Source: Rhizobium sp. S152 | Lineage (GTDB): Bacteria > Pseudomonadota > Alphaproteobacteria > Rhizobiales > Rhizobiaceae | Assembly (NCBI RefSeq): GCF_030380735.1 | Contig: NZ_JAUDRZ010000026.1 | Location: forward strand, 248,001-312,000 | DNA: 64,000 nt | Reading direction: 5' to 3' | In this document: positions 1-6,849 of the stretch, piece after piece | How positions within the stretch are numbered: the stretch's first letter is position 1 | Layout of the letters: each line of letters begins with the position of its first letter | The notes under the pieces: generated by a model | What the model saw: the letters and a program-made list of their open reading frames with translations, nothing else | Told to the model about the DNA's origin: nothing | Databases searched by the model: none | Program-made: the position numbers and the translations under genes

Positions 1-2
1 GC

Positions 3-803
3 TTCCTGCTACCGGGAGATCTCGACGGATCGCCGGCCCTGACCTTCGCCCCGCTCGCATTGCCGCCGGAAGGCCGGCCGGAAAAGGGATCGCTGTGGGC
101 GATGATGGAGCGCCGCTATGAGGCCTATAAATCGGTCGTCGTGAAACCCTTCTTCCGCGAGCATTTCGCGCGCCTCGACCGGCAGATCGTCCTTGTCGAC
201 GCGCTGCAGGCGATCAACCGCGGTCCCGAGGCCGTGCAGGATCTCGAACGCGCATTGACGGAGGTGCTTGCCTGCTTCCGTCCCGGCACCAGTTCATGGC
301 TGTCTTCGCTGCTCGGTCGGCGGATCGACCGCGTCCTCGTCGCCGCCACCAAGGCCGACCACCTGCATCATGAAAGCCACGACCGGCTCGATGCGCTCAC
401 CCGCCGCCTCGTCGATCGCGCCATCCAGCGCATCGGCATGGCTGGCGCCGGCATCGATGTCATGGCGCTCGCTTCCGTCCGCGCCACGCGCGAGGCCACC
501 GTCAAGCGCGACGGCCACGAACTGCCGGTCATCGTCGGCACCCCGATGGAGGGCGAAACCATTGCCGGCGAGCGTTTCGACGGCTCGAAAAAGACCGCCA
601 TCTTTCCCGGCGACCTCCCCGCCGATCCGGAACGGCTGTTCGAGCGCATCGAGGCCGGAGACGACGTCAGCCTGCCCGACGTCAACGTCGTGCGCTTCCG
701 TCCGCCGCAACTTGAGGAGACCGGCGGCGGCATCAAGCTGTCGGTTCCGCATATCCGGCTCGACCGCGCCATGCAGTTCCTGTTCGGAGATCGCCTCGCA
801 TGA
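3..803 (+). CDS. YcjX-family (DUF463) P-loop NTPase, 5' partial
   Basis: C-terminal part of a YcjX/DUF463 protein; the reading frame is open from base 3, so the N-terminus with the Walker A motif lies outside the window. The visible part carries the family's typical stretches, including a VLVAATKADHL segment that resembles the G4 (NKxD-like) nucleotide specificity loop and a SVRATREA segment near it. The family is predicted to bind nucleotide and is linked to envelope stress in enterobacteria; its biochemical role is not established. It overlaps the next gene by 4 bases (ATGA), so the two are probably translationally coupled, as ycjX-ycjF are elsewhere. Confidence 0.85.
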   Translation, partial: FLLPGDLDGSPALTFAPLALPPEGRPEKGSLWAMMERRYEAYKSVVVKPFFREHFARLDRQIVLVDALQAINRGPEAVQDLERALTEVLACFRPGTSSWLSSLLGRRIDRVLVAATKADHLHHESHDRLDALTRRLVDRAIQRIGMAGAGIDVMALASVRATREATVKRDGHELPVIVGTPMEGETIAGERFDGSKKTAIFPGDLPADPERLFERIEAGDDVSLPDVNVVRFRPPQLEETGGGIKLSVPHIRLDRAMQFLFGDRLA

Positions 804-1858
804 TCAAGCCTCCCCGCACACCGGCCTCCTTCGCCTTCGAGGACGAACAGGATCAGCAGCTTCCCAAACCAGCGCAGGAACAGCGCGAGCCCGGCAGCTT
901 TTCCGACGATATCGTTCTGACGACGGATGAGGACGATCCCTTCCTCAATCCCGGCAAGGATCTCGCCGACCTTCCGGTCGCCACGCCACGCCGCCGCAAC
1001 CGCTCGTTCGCCAAGATCGCGCTCGGCGCCTTCGGTGTGCTGTTCTCGCTCGCCTTCGGCCTTTGGACCGACAGCCTCATCCACAACCTCTTCTCGCGTG
1101 CCGATTGGCTGGGCTATACGGCGCTGGCCGCACTTGCCGTCGGCATCCTCGCCATCCTCGCGATCGTTATCCGCGAAACCGCCGGCATGATGCGCCTCGC
1201 CGCGGTACAGACCATCAAGGCCGAGGCCGACGCGGCTATCGTCGAGACCAGGCCAGCCAAGGCCCGTGCGCTGGTCAAGAGCCTGGAATCGCTGCTGTCA
1301 GCCAAGCCGGAGACAGCCAGGGGCCGCGCCACGCTCAAGGCGGCGGAAAACGACATCATCGACGCGCCGCATCTGCTGGCGCTCGCGGAGCGCGAGCTGC
1401 TCGGGCCGCTCGACCGCCAGGCGCGGGCGCTGATCGTCAATTCCTCGAAACGCGTCTCCATTGTTACCGCCGTCAGTCCGCGCGCGATCGTCGATCTCCT
1501 CTATGTGCTCTACGAAGCCAGCCGTCTGATCCGTGCCATGGCCGAGCTTTACGGCGGCCGCCCCGGCACGCTCGGCATGATCAGGCTGATGCGCGACGTC
1601 CTCGCCCACCTCGCCGTCACCGGCTCGATCGCGGTGGGAGACAGCCTCGTCCAGCAGGTTCTCGGTCATGGGCTGGCCTCGAAGCTCTCGGCCCGGCTCG
1701 GCGAAGGTGTCATCAATGGCCTGATGACGGCTCGTATCGGGATTGCCGCCATGGACCTCTGCCGCCCGCTCGCTTTCCGCGCGCTCAAACGCCCGGGAAT
1801 CGGCGACTTCATCGGGGATCTCACGCCCTCGATGACGCAGCGCGACAAAAACCCTTGA
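800..1858 (+). CDS. YcjF/TIGR01620 family inner-membrane protein (UPF0283)
   Basis: A 352-residue protein with an acidic, proline-rich cytoplasmic N-terminus (about 1-65), two membrane helices (about 71-89 and 105-124) and a long helical C-terminal domain, the architecture of the UPF0283/YcjF family. The family has no established biochemical function. It overlaps the upstream YcjX-type gene by 4 bases, and this conserved pairing suggests that the two products work together at the membrane. No terminator is evident directly after the stop; the next gene is about 210 bases away. Confidence 0.85.
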   Translation: MIKPPRTPASFAFEDEQDQQLPKPAQEQREPGSFSDDIVLTTDEDDPFLNPGKDLADLPVATPRRRNRSFAKIALGAFGVLFSLAFGLWTDSLIHNLFSRADWLGYTALAALAVGILAILAIVIRETAGMMRLAAVQTIKAEADAAIVETRPAKARALVKSLESLLSAKPETARGRATLKAAENDIIDAPHLLALAERELLGPLDRQARALIVNSSKRVSIVTAVSPRAIVDLLYVLYEASRLIRAMAELYGGRPGTLGMIRLMRDVLAHLAVTGSIAVGDSLVQQVLGHGLASKLSARLGEGVINGLMTARIGIAAMDLCRPLAFRALKRPGIGDFIGDLTPSMTQRDKNP

Positions 1859-2068
1859 AAAATGCGGGGCGATCGAGAGTTTCTCGTCTCTTCCCTCTCA
1901 GGCCAATAGCGACCATAAATTCAACGCGCTAGGCCACGACCACGACAATTTCTGGTGTCAGCGAAGTGGTGCAAATCCGGCCACATCGCCCGGCTGGAAA
2001 CCAAGCATTAACCATTCTTCGGCAAAACTTGAGCTCAGTTAAGCGATGGTATTCGCCAAGGAAAACCC

Positions 2069-2620
2069 ATGTATCCGCGCAAGTCTCTTCTCCTACTAGG
2101 CCTCGCCGCAGTCGCCCTGTCTCCCATCGTCGATATGGCACCGGCAGCAACGGCCGCCACCCGCGACAAGGCGTTCTTCGAATCCGTATCAGGAAGCTGG
2201 AAGGGTCCGGGCGAAATCGTTGCCGGCAAGTACAAGGGCACGAAGTTCAGCTGCAACCTGACGGGCGAGCCGGTCCCGGGCAACAGCGCCGGCATCAAGC
2301 TGGATGGAAGCTGCCGCGTCGGCGTCTTCAAGCAGCCGATGAGCGCGACGATTACCCAGTCGGGCAGCAGCTACAAGGGCCAGTTCCTTGATGGCGCGGC
2401 CGGCAAGGGTCTCGACATCGTCTCCGGCGCCGTCACCCAGGATACGGTCGTTATCGGCATCAACCGCGCCAAGCTCAACGGCGCGATGATTGCCCGCGTC
2501 CGCGACGACAAGACCATGAACGTCACGCTGTCGGTGAAGGTCGAAAGCCAGATGATTCCGGTCATCGGCTTGACGCTGACCCGTCAGGTCGACGAGATCA
2601 CCGTCGGCTCCGTCGAGTAA
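2069..2620 (+). CDS. Secreted hypothetical protein
   Basis: A 183-residue protein with an N-terminal signal peptide: basic MYPRK, a leucine/alanine-rich core, and probable cleavage after an alanine-rich segment near residue 30. The mature part is beta-rich and glycine-rich, with two cysteines near residues 69 and 82 that could form a periplasmic disulfide. I do not recognise a named family, although small proteins of this style are common in Rhizobiales. The gene stands alone: about 210 bases separate it from the upstream gene, and a strong terminator follows at 2648-2671. A periplasmic location is inferred; the function is unknown. Confidence 0.7.
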   Translation: MYPRKSLLLLGLAAVALSPIVDMAPAATAATRDKAFFESVSGSWKGPGEIVAGKYKGTKFSCNLTGEPVPGNSAGIKLDGSCRVGVFKQPMSATITQSGSSYKGQFLDGAAGKGLDIVSGAVTQDTVVIGINRAKLNGAMIARVRDDKTMNVTLSVKVESQMIPVIGLTLTRQVDEITVGSVE

Positions 2621-2647
2621 GACTTTTCACGGTTCACAGTCATCGAA

Positions 2648-2671
2648 AGCGGCGGTCTCGCCGCTTTTTTT
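2648..2671 (+). terminator. Rho-independent terminator
   Basis: A 7-bp perfect stem (AGCGGCG / CGCCGCT) with a 4-base GTCT loop, followed by seven T on the plus strand. It ends the monocistronic secreted-protein gene just before the convergent folK. Confidence 0.9.
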
Positions 2672-2674
2672 GCG

Positions 2675-3193
2675 TCAACCGTTCCGCCACCAGTCAGTAC
2701 CCTGCTCGGCGACTTCGATGCCTTCGATATCGGCGCTCGCCAACCAGTCGCGGACCGACGATCCCCTGACGACCAGATCCGGTGCGAAATCGGCCAGTGG
2801 CATCAGCACGAAACCGCGATCGGTCATCCGGGGATGCGGCAATTCGAGCTTCGGTCCCGCCTGCACGATATCGGCATAGGTCAGGATATCGATATCGAGC
2901 GTTCGCGGACCCCAGCGCTCGATGCGCTCGCGCTTCATCCCTCGCTCGATATGCAGACAGACATCCAGAAGTGCTTCCGGCGCCAAAAGCGTCTCGACCT
3001 CGGCGCAGGCATTGAAGAAATGCGACTGGTCGGTCTTGCCCCAAGGTGGAGTGCGGTAAACGCGCGACACCGCCGATACCAGACAGTCCTCGCGCGCATC
3101 GATCGCCCGCAGGGCAGCCGCCATCGCATGCACGGGATCGCCGAGATTGCCGCCGAGGCCGAGTGTCGCGGTCTTGAATGATGTATCAGGCAA
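2675..3193 (-). CDS. folK: 6-hydroxymethyl-7,8-dihydropterin pyrophosphokinase
   Basis: FolK (HPPK) transfers pyrophosphate from ATP to 6-hydroxymethyl-7,8-dihydropterin, giving the substrate of dihydropteroate synthase. The 172-residue length fits the family. Visible hallmarks are the N-terminal LGLGGNLGD segment, the YRTPPWG loop and the RWGPRTLDIDIL signature with the two metal-binding aspartates. It is the last gene of the minus-strand run folP-folB-folK and overlaps folB by 8 bases, which indicates an operon with translational coupling. Confidence 0.97.
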   Translation of the reverse strand: MPDTSFKTATLGLGGNLGDPVHAMAAALRAIDAREDCLVSAVSRVYRTPPWGKTDQSHFFNACAEVETLLAPEALLDVCLHIERGMKRERIERWGPRTLDIDILTYADIVQAGPKLELPHPRMTDRGFVLMPLADFAPDLVVRGSSVRDWLASADIEGIEVAEQGTDWWRNG

Positions 3194-3554
3194 AATGTTC
3201 GACGCTCACCTGGACGAAATCAAGCACGCCAGGCACCGGCGCGTTCGGCTTGCGAACCGTGATCTTGGCGCGCCTGATCTGCGGAAATGTCTGGCACAGA
3301 CCCTTGGCGATATCGAGCGCCAGCGCCTCGATCAGGTAGCGTCTCTTGCCAGTAACGATCTCCTCGATCACGGTGAACGCGATCCCGTAATTGACGGTAT
3401 CGCCGATCTGGTCGCTCTCCAGCGCATCGCCGGCCGTCACGTCGAGCTCGGCATCGACGAAGAAGCGCTGCCCGAGAAACTCCTCCTCGTCATGGACGCC
3501 GTGACGGGCGAAGAAGGCGCAGTTCTGCAGGGTGATGGTGTAGGTGGTGCTCAT
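3186..3554 (-). CDS. folB: Dihydroneopterin aldolase
   Basis: FolB converts 7,8-dihydroneopterin to 6-hydroxymethyl-7,8-dihydropterin and glycolaldehyde. At 122 residues it has the usual length. The start YTITLQNCAFFARHGV is the typical FolB opening with the conserved HGV, followed by EEFLGQRFFVD and an internal VNYGIAF (the catalytic-tyrosine region). It overlaps folP by 4 bases and folK by 8 bases. These tight overlaps make a three-gene folate operon in the order of pathway enzymes. Confidence 0.96.
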   Translation of the reverse strand: MSTTYTITLQNCAFFARHGVHDEEEFLGQRFFVDAELDVTAGDALESDQIGDTVNYGIAFTVIEEIVTGKRRYLIEALALDIAKGLCQTFPQIRRAKITVRKPNAPVPGVLDFVQVSVEHFA

Positions 3555-4423
3555 GGCATGTTTCTCCGCTCGAGATCGTCGCGCGTCTCGAGCATAGCAT
3601 CGGCGACGGCCAACGCGTCCCTGTTGATTGCGACATCATGTACCCGAAAAATCGCGGCGCCCTCCAGCCGCAGGAAGACGCTCGTCGCCGCCGTACCCGC
3701 ATCGCGATCGGCAGCCTCTCGGCCGGTCACCGCGCCTACGAACCGCTTGCGCGAAGTGCCGGCAAGCAGCGGCAGACCGAGCCGGTGCAACGCGCCGAAG
3801 CGCGCCATCAGTTCGAGGTTCTCCCGCGTATCCTTGGCAAAGCCGAAGCCCGGATCGAGGACGATGCGGTCGGTAACGACACCTGCATCCGCGGCGATCC
3901 GCAGCGACCGTTCGAGAAACACGAACTGATCCTCGATCAGATCGGGCAGCTTTTCACGATCGCGACCGGTATGCATGAGACAGAGCCCCGCGCCGGTCTT
4001 CGCCGCGATGTCGGCGATCTCGGGCTCCCGCTGCAGCCCGAACACATCGTTGATGATATGCGCGCCCGCCGCGATCGCCGCCCGCGCCGTGTCGGCGCGA
4101 TAGGTATCGATGGAGATCAGTACGTCGCTTCTGGTCCGCAGCGCCTCGACGACAGGCAGCACGCGCGCCTTCTCTTCTTCTGTGGTCACCACGTCAGCGC
4201 CCGGCCGCGTCGATTCCCCGCCGATATCGATGATCTCGGCACCGTCCGCGACCGCCTGCAAGGCGTGCGCGACAGCCGCGTCGACGGTTTCGTACTTGCC
4301 CCCGTCGGAAAAGGAATCCGGCGTCGCGTTGACGATCGCCATGATGACGGCGCGTTTGCCGAGCTCTATCTCGCGGTCGTGTCCGACCCGCCAGAAACTA
4401 CTCTGAAGCTTTGCCAACGGCAT
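3551..4423 (-). CDS. folP: Dihydropteroate synthase
   Basis: FolP condenses dihydropterin pyrophosphate with p-aminobenzoate and is the sulfonamide target. The protein has 290 residues. DHPS signature 1 (MAIVNATPDSFSDGG) is at about residues 28-42 and signature 2 (DIGGESTRPGA) at about 66-76. LDPGFGFAKD and the GTSRKRF segment with catalytic and binding lysine/arginine follow near the C-terminus. It is the first gene of the folPBK operon and is divergent from the DUF922 gene; the roughly 80-base gap should hold both promoters. Confidence 0.97.
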   Translation of the reverse strand: MPLAKLQSSFWRVGHDREIELGKRAVIMAIVNATPDSFSDGGKYETVDAAVAHALQAVADGAEIIDIGGESTRPGADVVTTEEEKARVLPVVEALRTRSDVLISIDTYRADTARAAIAAGAHIINDVFGLQREPEIADIAAKTGAGLCLMHTGRDREKLPDLIEDQFVFLERSLRIAADAGVVTDRIVLDPGFGFAKDTRENLELMARFGALHRLGLPLLAGTSRKRFVGAVTGREAADRDAGTAATSVFLRLEGAAIFRVHDVAINRDALAVADAMLETRDDLERRNMP

Positions 4424-4500
4424 TCATCCTATCGATCAAAAAAACGGCCGCCGATATTGCGCTGGCGGTGGCTATGCCCCAAGCTCCGGCAAACTTCAAC

Positions 4501-5139
4501 ATGAGTATTTGTCGAATGCCCTCCGCACTGCGTTATATGCTTCTCCCGCTTGCCTTTTCCATGGGAATATCCACCGCCGGCCCGTCCTTTGCCGCCGTGG
4601 TTGCCACGAAGAGCTATTCCTATTTCAGCATCAAGGGGAAAACCGCGGACGAACTCGACAGCCAGCTGAGCACACGCGGTCCGACCGCCAACGGCTCTTC
4701 CTCCCGCCACCCCGGCGCCACCAAGATCCGCTTCGGCGGCGACGCCACCTATGTCGAGAGCGGCGGCAAGTGCCGGGTCGGCAGCGCCAAGGTGACTGTC
4801 CACACGCAGATCATTTTGCCGCGCTGGACCGACCGCCGTGGCGCCAGCAAGCAGCTGTCGATGATCTGGGACGCGCTGTCGAGCGATATCAAGCGCCATG
4901 AGGAGCGCCACGCCGAGATCGCACGGGTTCAGGCCCGCGCCATGGAGAGGCAGATTCTTGCCCTGCCCGCGCAACGCAGTTGCGAACTCATGCAGGAGAA
5001 AGTCAGCGAGGTCTCGGTCCGCGGGATCGACGAGCACGATCGCCTGCAGGCCCGATTCGACCGCGTCGAGGCGGTCAATTTCCAGAACCGGATGATGCGG
5101 CTCCTGAACAATCGCTTGGGACGATCGGGCGGCGAATAA
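4501..5139 (+). CDS. DUF922 family secreted protein (putative Zn protease fold)
   Basis: From the ATG at 4501 the product has 212 residues with a signal peptide (hydrophobic LLPLAFSMG core, cleavage near AGPSFAA). The open frame extends upstream to 4411, inside folP, but those extra codons look unlike a signal sequence, so 4501 is preferred. The body has the DUF922 layout, including a helix with RHEERHAEIA, an HxxxH-type motif that the family describes as possibly zinc-binding. Whether it is an active peptidase is unknown. The gene is divergent from folP and is followed by the candidate small RNA at about 5283-5418. Confidence 0.75.
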   Translation: MSICRMPSALRYMLLPLAFSMGISTAGPSFAAVVATKSYSYFSIKGKTADELDSQLSTRGPTANGSSSRHPGATKIRFGGDATYVESGGKCRVGSAKVTVHTQIILPRWTDRRGASKQLSMIWDALSSDIKRHEERHAEIARVQARAMERQILALPAQRSCELMQEKVSEVSVRGIDEHDRLQARFDRVEAVNFQNRMMRLLNNRLGRSGGE

Positions 5140-5282
5140 TAGCCGATTCGGGGATCGAATTCGATCACGGATCTTTAGCCGCGTAACAAAAATTGTGCGA
5201 AACGCCAGCAGCCCCAGTGATTTACCGGTTATTTCTCACCCTAGCTAAGTCCAACATAACGCGCTAATATTCAATCATTCGA

Positions 5283-5418
5283 AAGTTCAGGTGGAGGTAC
5301 CTGAACCATCGTCTCCGGGTTCTCCTGGCGCGTTGCGAAGCCGCGGACGATCCTCCCTCGTCCGTAGGTAATGCGCCTACCTAGCCTCGCTCGTCTCACG
5401 GCCAGCGAGGCTTTTTTT
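5283..5418 (+). ncRNA. Candidate small RNA with anti-SD loop and intrinsic terminator
   Basis: The region has no convincing ORF but a compact series of hairpins. Hairpin 1 is 5285-5306, an 8-bp perfect stem with loop GGAGGT. Hairpin 2 is 5344-5364, a 7-bp perfect stem with loop TCCTCCC. A small GTAGG/CCTAC hairpin spans 5364-5380, and a 9-bp terminator stem spans 5383-5412 followed by seven T. C/U-rich anti-Shine-Dalgarno loops of this kind are typical of alphaproteobacterial trans-acting sRNAs (for example the alpha-r14/NfeR1 type), but I cannot assign a named family. A CTAATA element at 5264-5269 could be a -10 box. The 5' end is inferred. It could instead be the 3' UTR of the DUF922 gene. 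Confidence 0.65.
5383..5418 (+). terminator. Rho-independent terminator of the candidate sRNA
   Basis: Perfect 9-bp stem AGCCTCGCT / AGCGAGGCT (5383-5391 and 5404-5412), 12-base loop, then a T run to 5418 on the plus strand. The minus strand has no matching T tract, so it does not serve the convergent ferredoxin gene. Confidence 0.9.
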
Positions 5419-5429
5419 GGCCGGAGATA

Positions 5430-5750
5430 TCAGGCCTGGCGCTCGGGGACGTGCACGGTCAACCCGTCGAGGGCAGCCTTCATCCTGATCTGACAGGAGA
5501 GACGCGACGTCGGGCGAACGTCGAAGGCGAAATCCAGCATGTCTTCTTCCATCGCTTCCGGCGGACCGACGCGTTCGGTCCACTCGTCGTCGACGTAGAC
5601 ATGACAGGTGGCACAGGCGCAGGCGCCGCCGCATTCGGCTTCGATGCCGGGAACGGAGTTGCGCACGGCATTTTCCATGACCGTCGATCCCTGATCGACG
5701 TCGAGATCGAAGCGCGTGCCGTCAAAGGCGACAATGGTCAGTTTCGGCAT
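5430..5750 (-). CDS. Adrenodoxin-type 2Fe-2S ferredoxin
   Basis: A 106-residue 2Fe-2S ferredoxin. Cluster ligands fit the adrenodoxin pattern: Cys40, Cys46, Cys49 (within ECGGACACATC) and Cys86 (RLSCQ). The acidic segment between them (EAMEEDMLDF) is the usual partner-docking region. Such proteins pass single electrons to cytochromes P450 or to biosynthetic enzymes. No partner reductase or P450 is adjacent, so its partner is unknown. The gene stands alone and converges on the candidate sRNA terminator. Confidence 0.93.
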   Translation of the reverse strand: MPKLTIVAFDGTRFDLDVDQGSTVMENAVRNSVPGIEAECGGACACATCHVYVDDEWTERVGPPEAMEEDMLDFAFDVRPTSRLSCQIRMKAALDGLTVHVPERQA

Positions 5751-5895
5751 TGATGATTTCCGGTAATTTCAAAGGGAGGGTCTGGATTTTTCTTCCAACA
5801 AATCGGTCAGCCAGTCAACATTTGACAGGCATGAGCCCTTTATTCCAGACATGAAAGCGACACGCTTGTCCGATTGCGCCACGCAAGAGGACGCA

Positions 5896-5929
5896 AAAAG
5901 ACCCGCTGCTCCGAAATGACGCAACGGGT
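5896..5929 (-). terminator. Rho-independent terminator downstream of the Hpt gene
   Basis: Read on the minus strand, a 9-bp stem with one G-U pair (ACCCGTTGC / GCAGCGGGT) is followed by TCTTTTT. It lies about 80 bases after the Hpt stop codon. A second hairpin (AGCCCGG / CCGGGCT) sits between, at 5976-6002. Confidence 0.75.
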
Positions 5930-6009
5930 TTCTTCCAGTCGATTTTATCGTCGTTGTGCCATCTCGGCACCCGCTAGCCCGGACTGCCTTTGCGGCCGGG
6001 CTGAATACG

Positions 6010-6378
6010 TCAACGGCAGAGCTTCAGAATGAAATTCTCCGCCTCGATCACGGCAACGCCGACGGCCGCCATATTGGCCGCATCACCGCAATTGCCTTCC
6101 AGCGCTTCCGCCGTTTGAGCGACCCGAAACGCGCCGACGGCCCCGGCTGCACCCTTCAGCCGGTGAGCCGCTGCTTCCACCCGCTTGGCTTCCCCGCAGG
6201 ACATCTCCTGCAGGCAGGCGCGGGCTTGTCGCGCAAACATCTGTAAGACCTCTATTTCCAGGGCCTTGTCGCCCATGGTCTGCTTCGCCAGGTGCACCAG
6301 ATCGACTGGACGCTCCTGGGATGGACGCTGTCCGTCGCTGTTGTCAGGTGCCGCAAACGCGATACTCACTGCTGCCAT
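6010..6378 (-). CDS. Single-domain histidine phosphotransfer (Hpt) protein
   Basis: A 122-residue Hpt protein. The four-helix bundle carries the hallmark AAHRLKGAAGAVGA with the phospho-accepting His72. No kinase, receiver or output domain is attached, so it should relay phosphate between a hybrid kinase and a response regulator encoded elsewhere. It is divergently transcribed from the growth-pole-ring gene, with a 470-base shared upstream region. In alphaproteobacteria, stand-alone phosphotransfer proteins feed cell-cycle regulators, but the partner here cannot be read from the sequence. Confidence 0.88.
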   Translation of the reverse strand: MAAVSIAFAAPDNSDGQRPSQERPVDLVHLAKQTMGDKALEIEVLQMFARQARACLQEMSCGEAKRVEAAAHRLKGAAGAVGAFRVAQTAEALEGNCGDAANMAAVGVAVIEAENFILKLCR

Positions 6379-6849
6379 CTGTCAATCTCCCGTCGTGTGT
6401 CCCGCCGTCTAAACCCGATGGTGCGGCGGCGCGGTGGCGATCGCGTTAAATTCGACCGCGATCACGGCGGATTTCTCGACATATGGTTAACGTCGGTTAA
6501 ACACCCGTAAGCTGTTGGTTTTTAACACGGCCGATCCGTTAAATTGTGTTAACAATGAATTAATAGCGAAGGATTTGAACAACCCCGTTAATTGTCTAGC
6601 AGCGCCGGATGTGTCACTACGGTACGACTGCGCGAGGCCTGCGGCACATGCCTTTGCGCGCCAAGTGGATAGTGGTAATGTTTTGATACCGTCTGTAGGG
6701 AAAAGCAGCTATCCACTCTGAAATGAAAGACTTATCCACCCCTCGTAAATGAGGTGCGGATAGGTTCAGAGGCAAAGGTTTGGTTCGGGTTAGGCGGAAA
6801 AGCCCGAATGCGTTGATGAACCGGCTGAGATGTAACGAGGCGTATCGGA
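6379..6849. promoter_or_regulatory. Divergent control region between the Hpt gene and GPR
   Basis: A 470-base intergenic region that is clearly more AT-rich than its surroundings. I see several TTAA words, an inverted repeat GATCGCG-N11-CGCGATC (6439-6463), a perfect TTAA-N7-TTAA element (6549-6563) and three TATCCAC words (6665-6671 minus; 6710-6716 and 6733-6739 plus). A small open frame at 6515-6721 has no ribosome-binding site or recognisable content and is not called. Confidence 0.55.
6549..6563. promoter_or_regulatory. Perfect CtrA-type box (TTAA-N7-TTAA)
   Basis: TTAA at 6549-6552, seven bases, TTAA at 6560-6563. This matches the CtrA consensus known from Caulobacter and rhizobia. Neighbouring TTAA pairs at 6487-6500 and 6542-6552 have imperfect 6-base spacing. 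It lies upstream of a cell-growth protein, which supports function, but AT-rich DNA yields such words by chance and no footprint can be inferred. Confidence 0.45.

Noticed and set aside
294..1084. Long minus-strand frames opposite the ycjX/ycjF genes
   Set aside because: Shadow frames produced by GC-rich codon bias; the plus-strand products are recognisable families.
2008..2015. TTAACCAT, a CtrA half-site-like word before the gene at 2069
   Set aside because: Only a half-site with no partner TTAA at seven bases; too likely by chance.
5976..6002. AGCCCGG/CCGGGCT hairpin after the Hpt gene as its terminator
   Set aside because: No U tract on the minus strand; the hairpin at 5896-5929 is the better terminator.
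6515..6721. Small open frame in the AT-rich region before GPR
   Set aside because: No SD, no recognisable motif, and it overlaps the CtrA- and DnaA-like words; probably non-coding.
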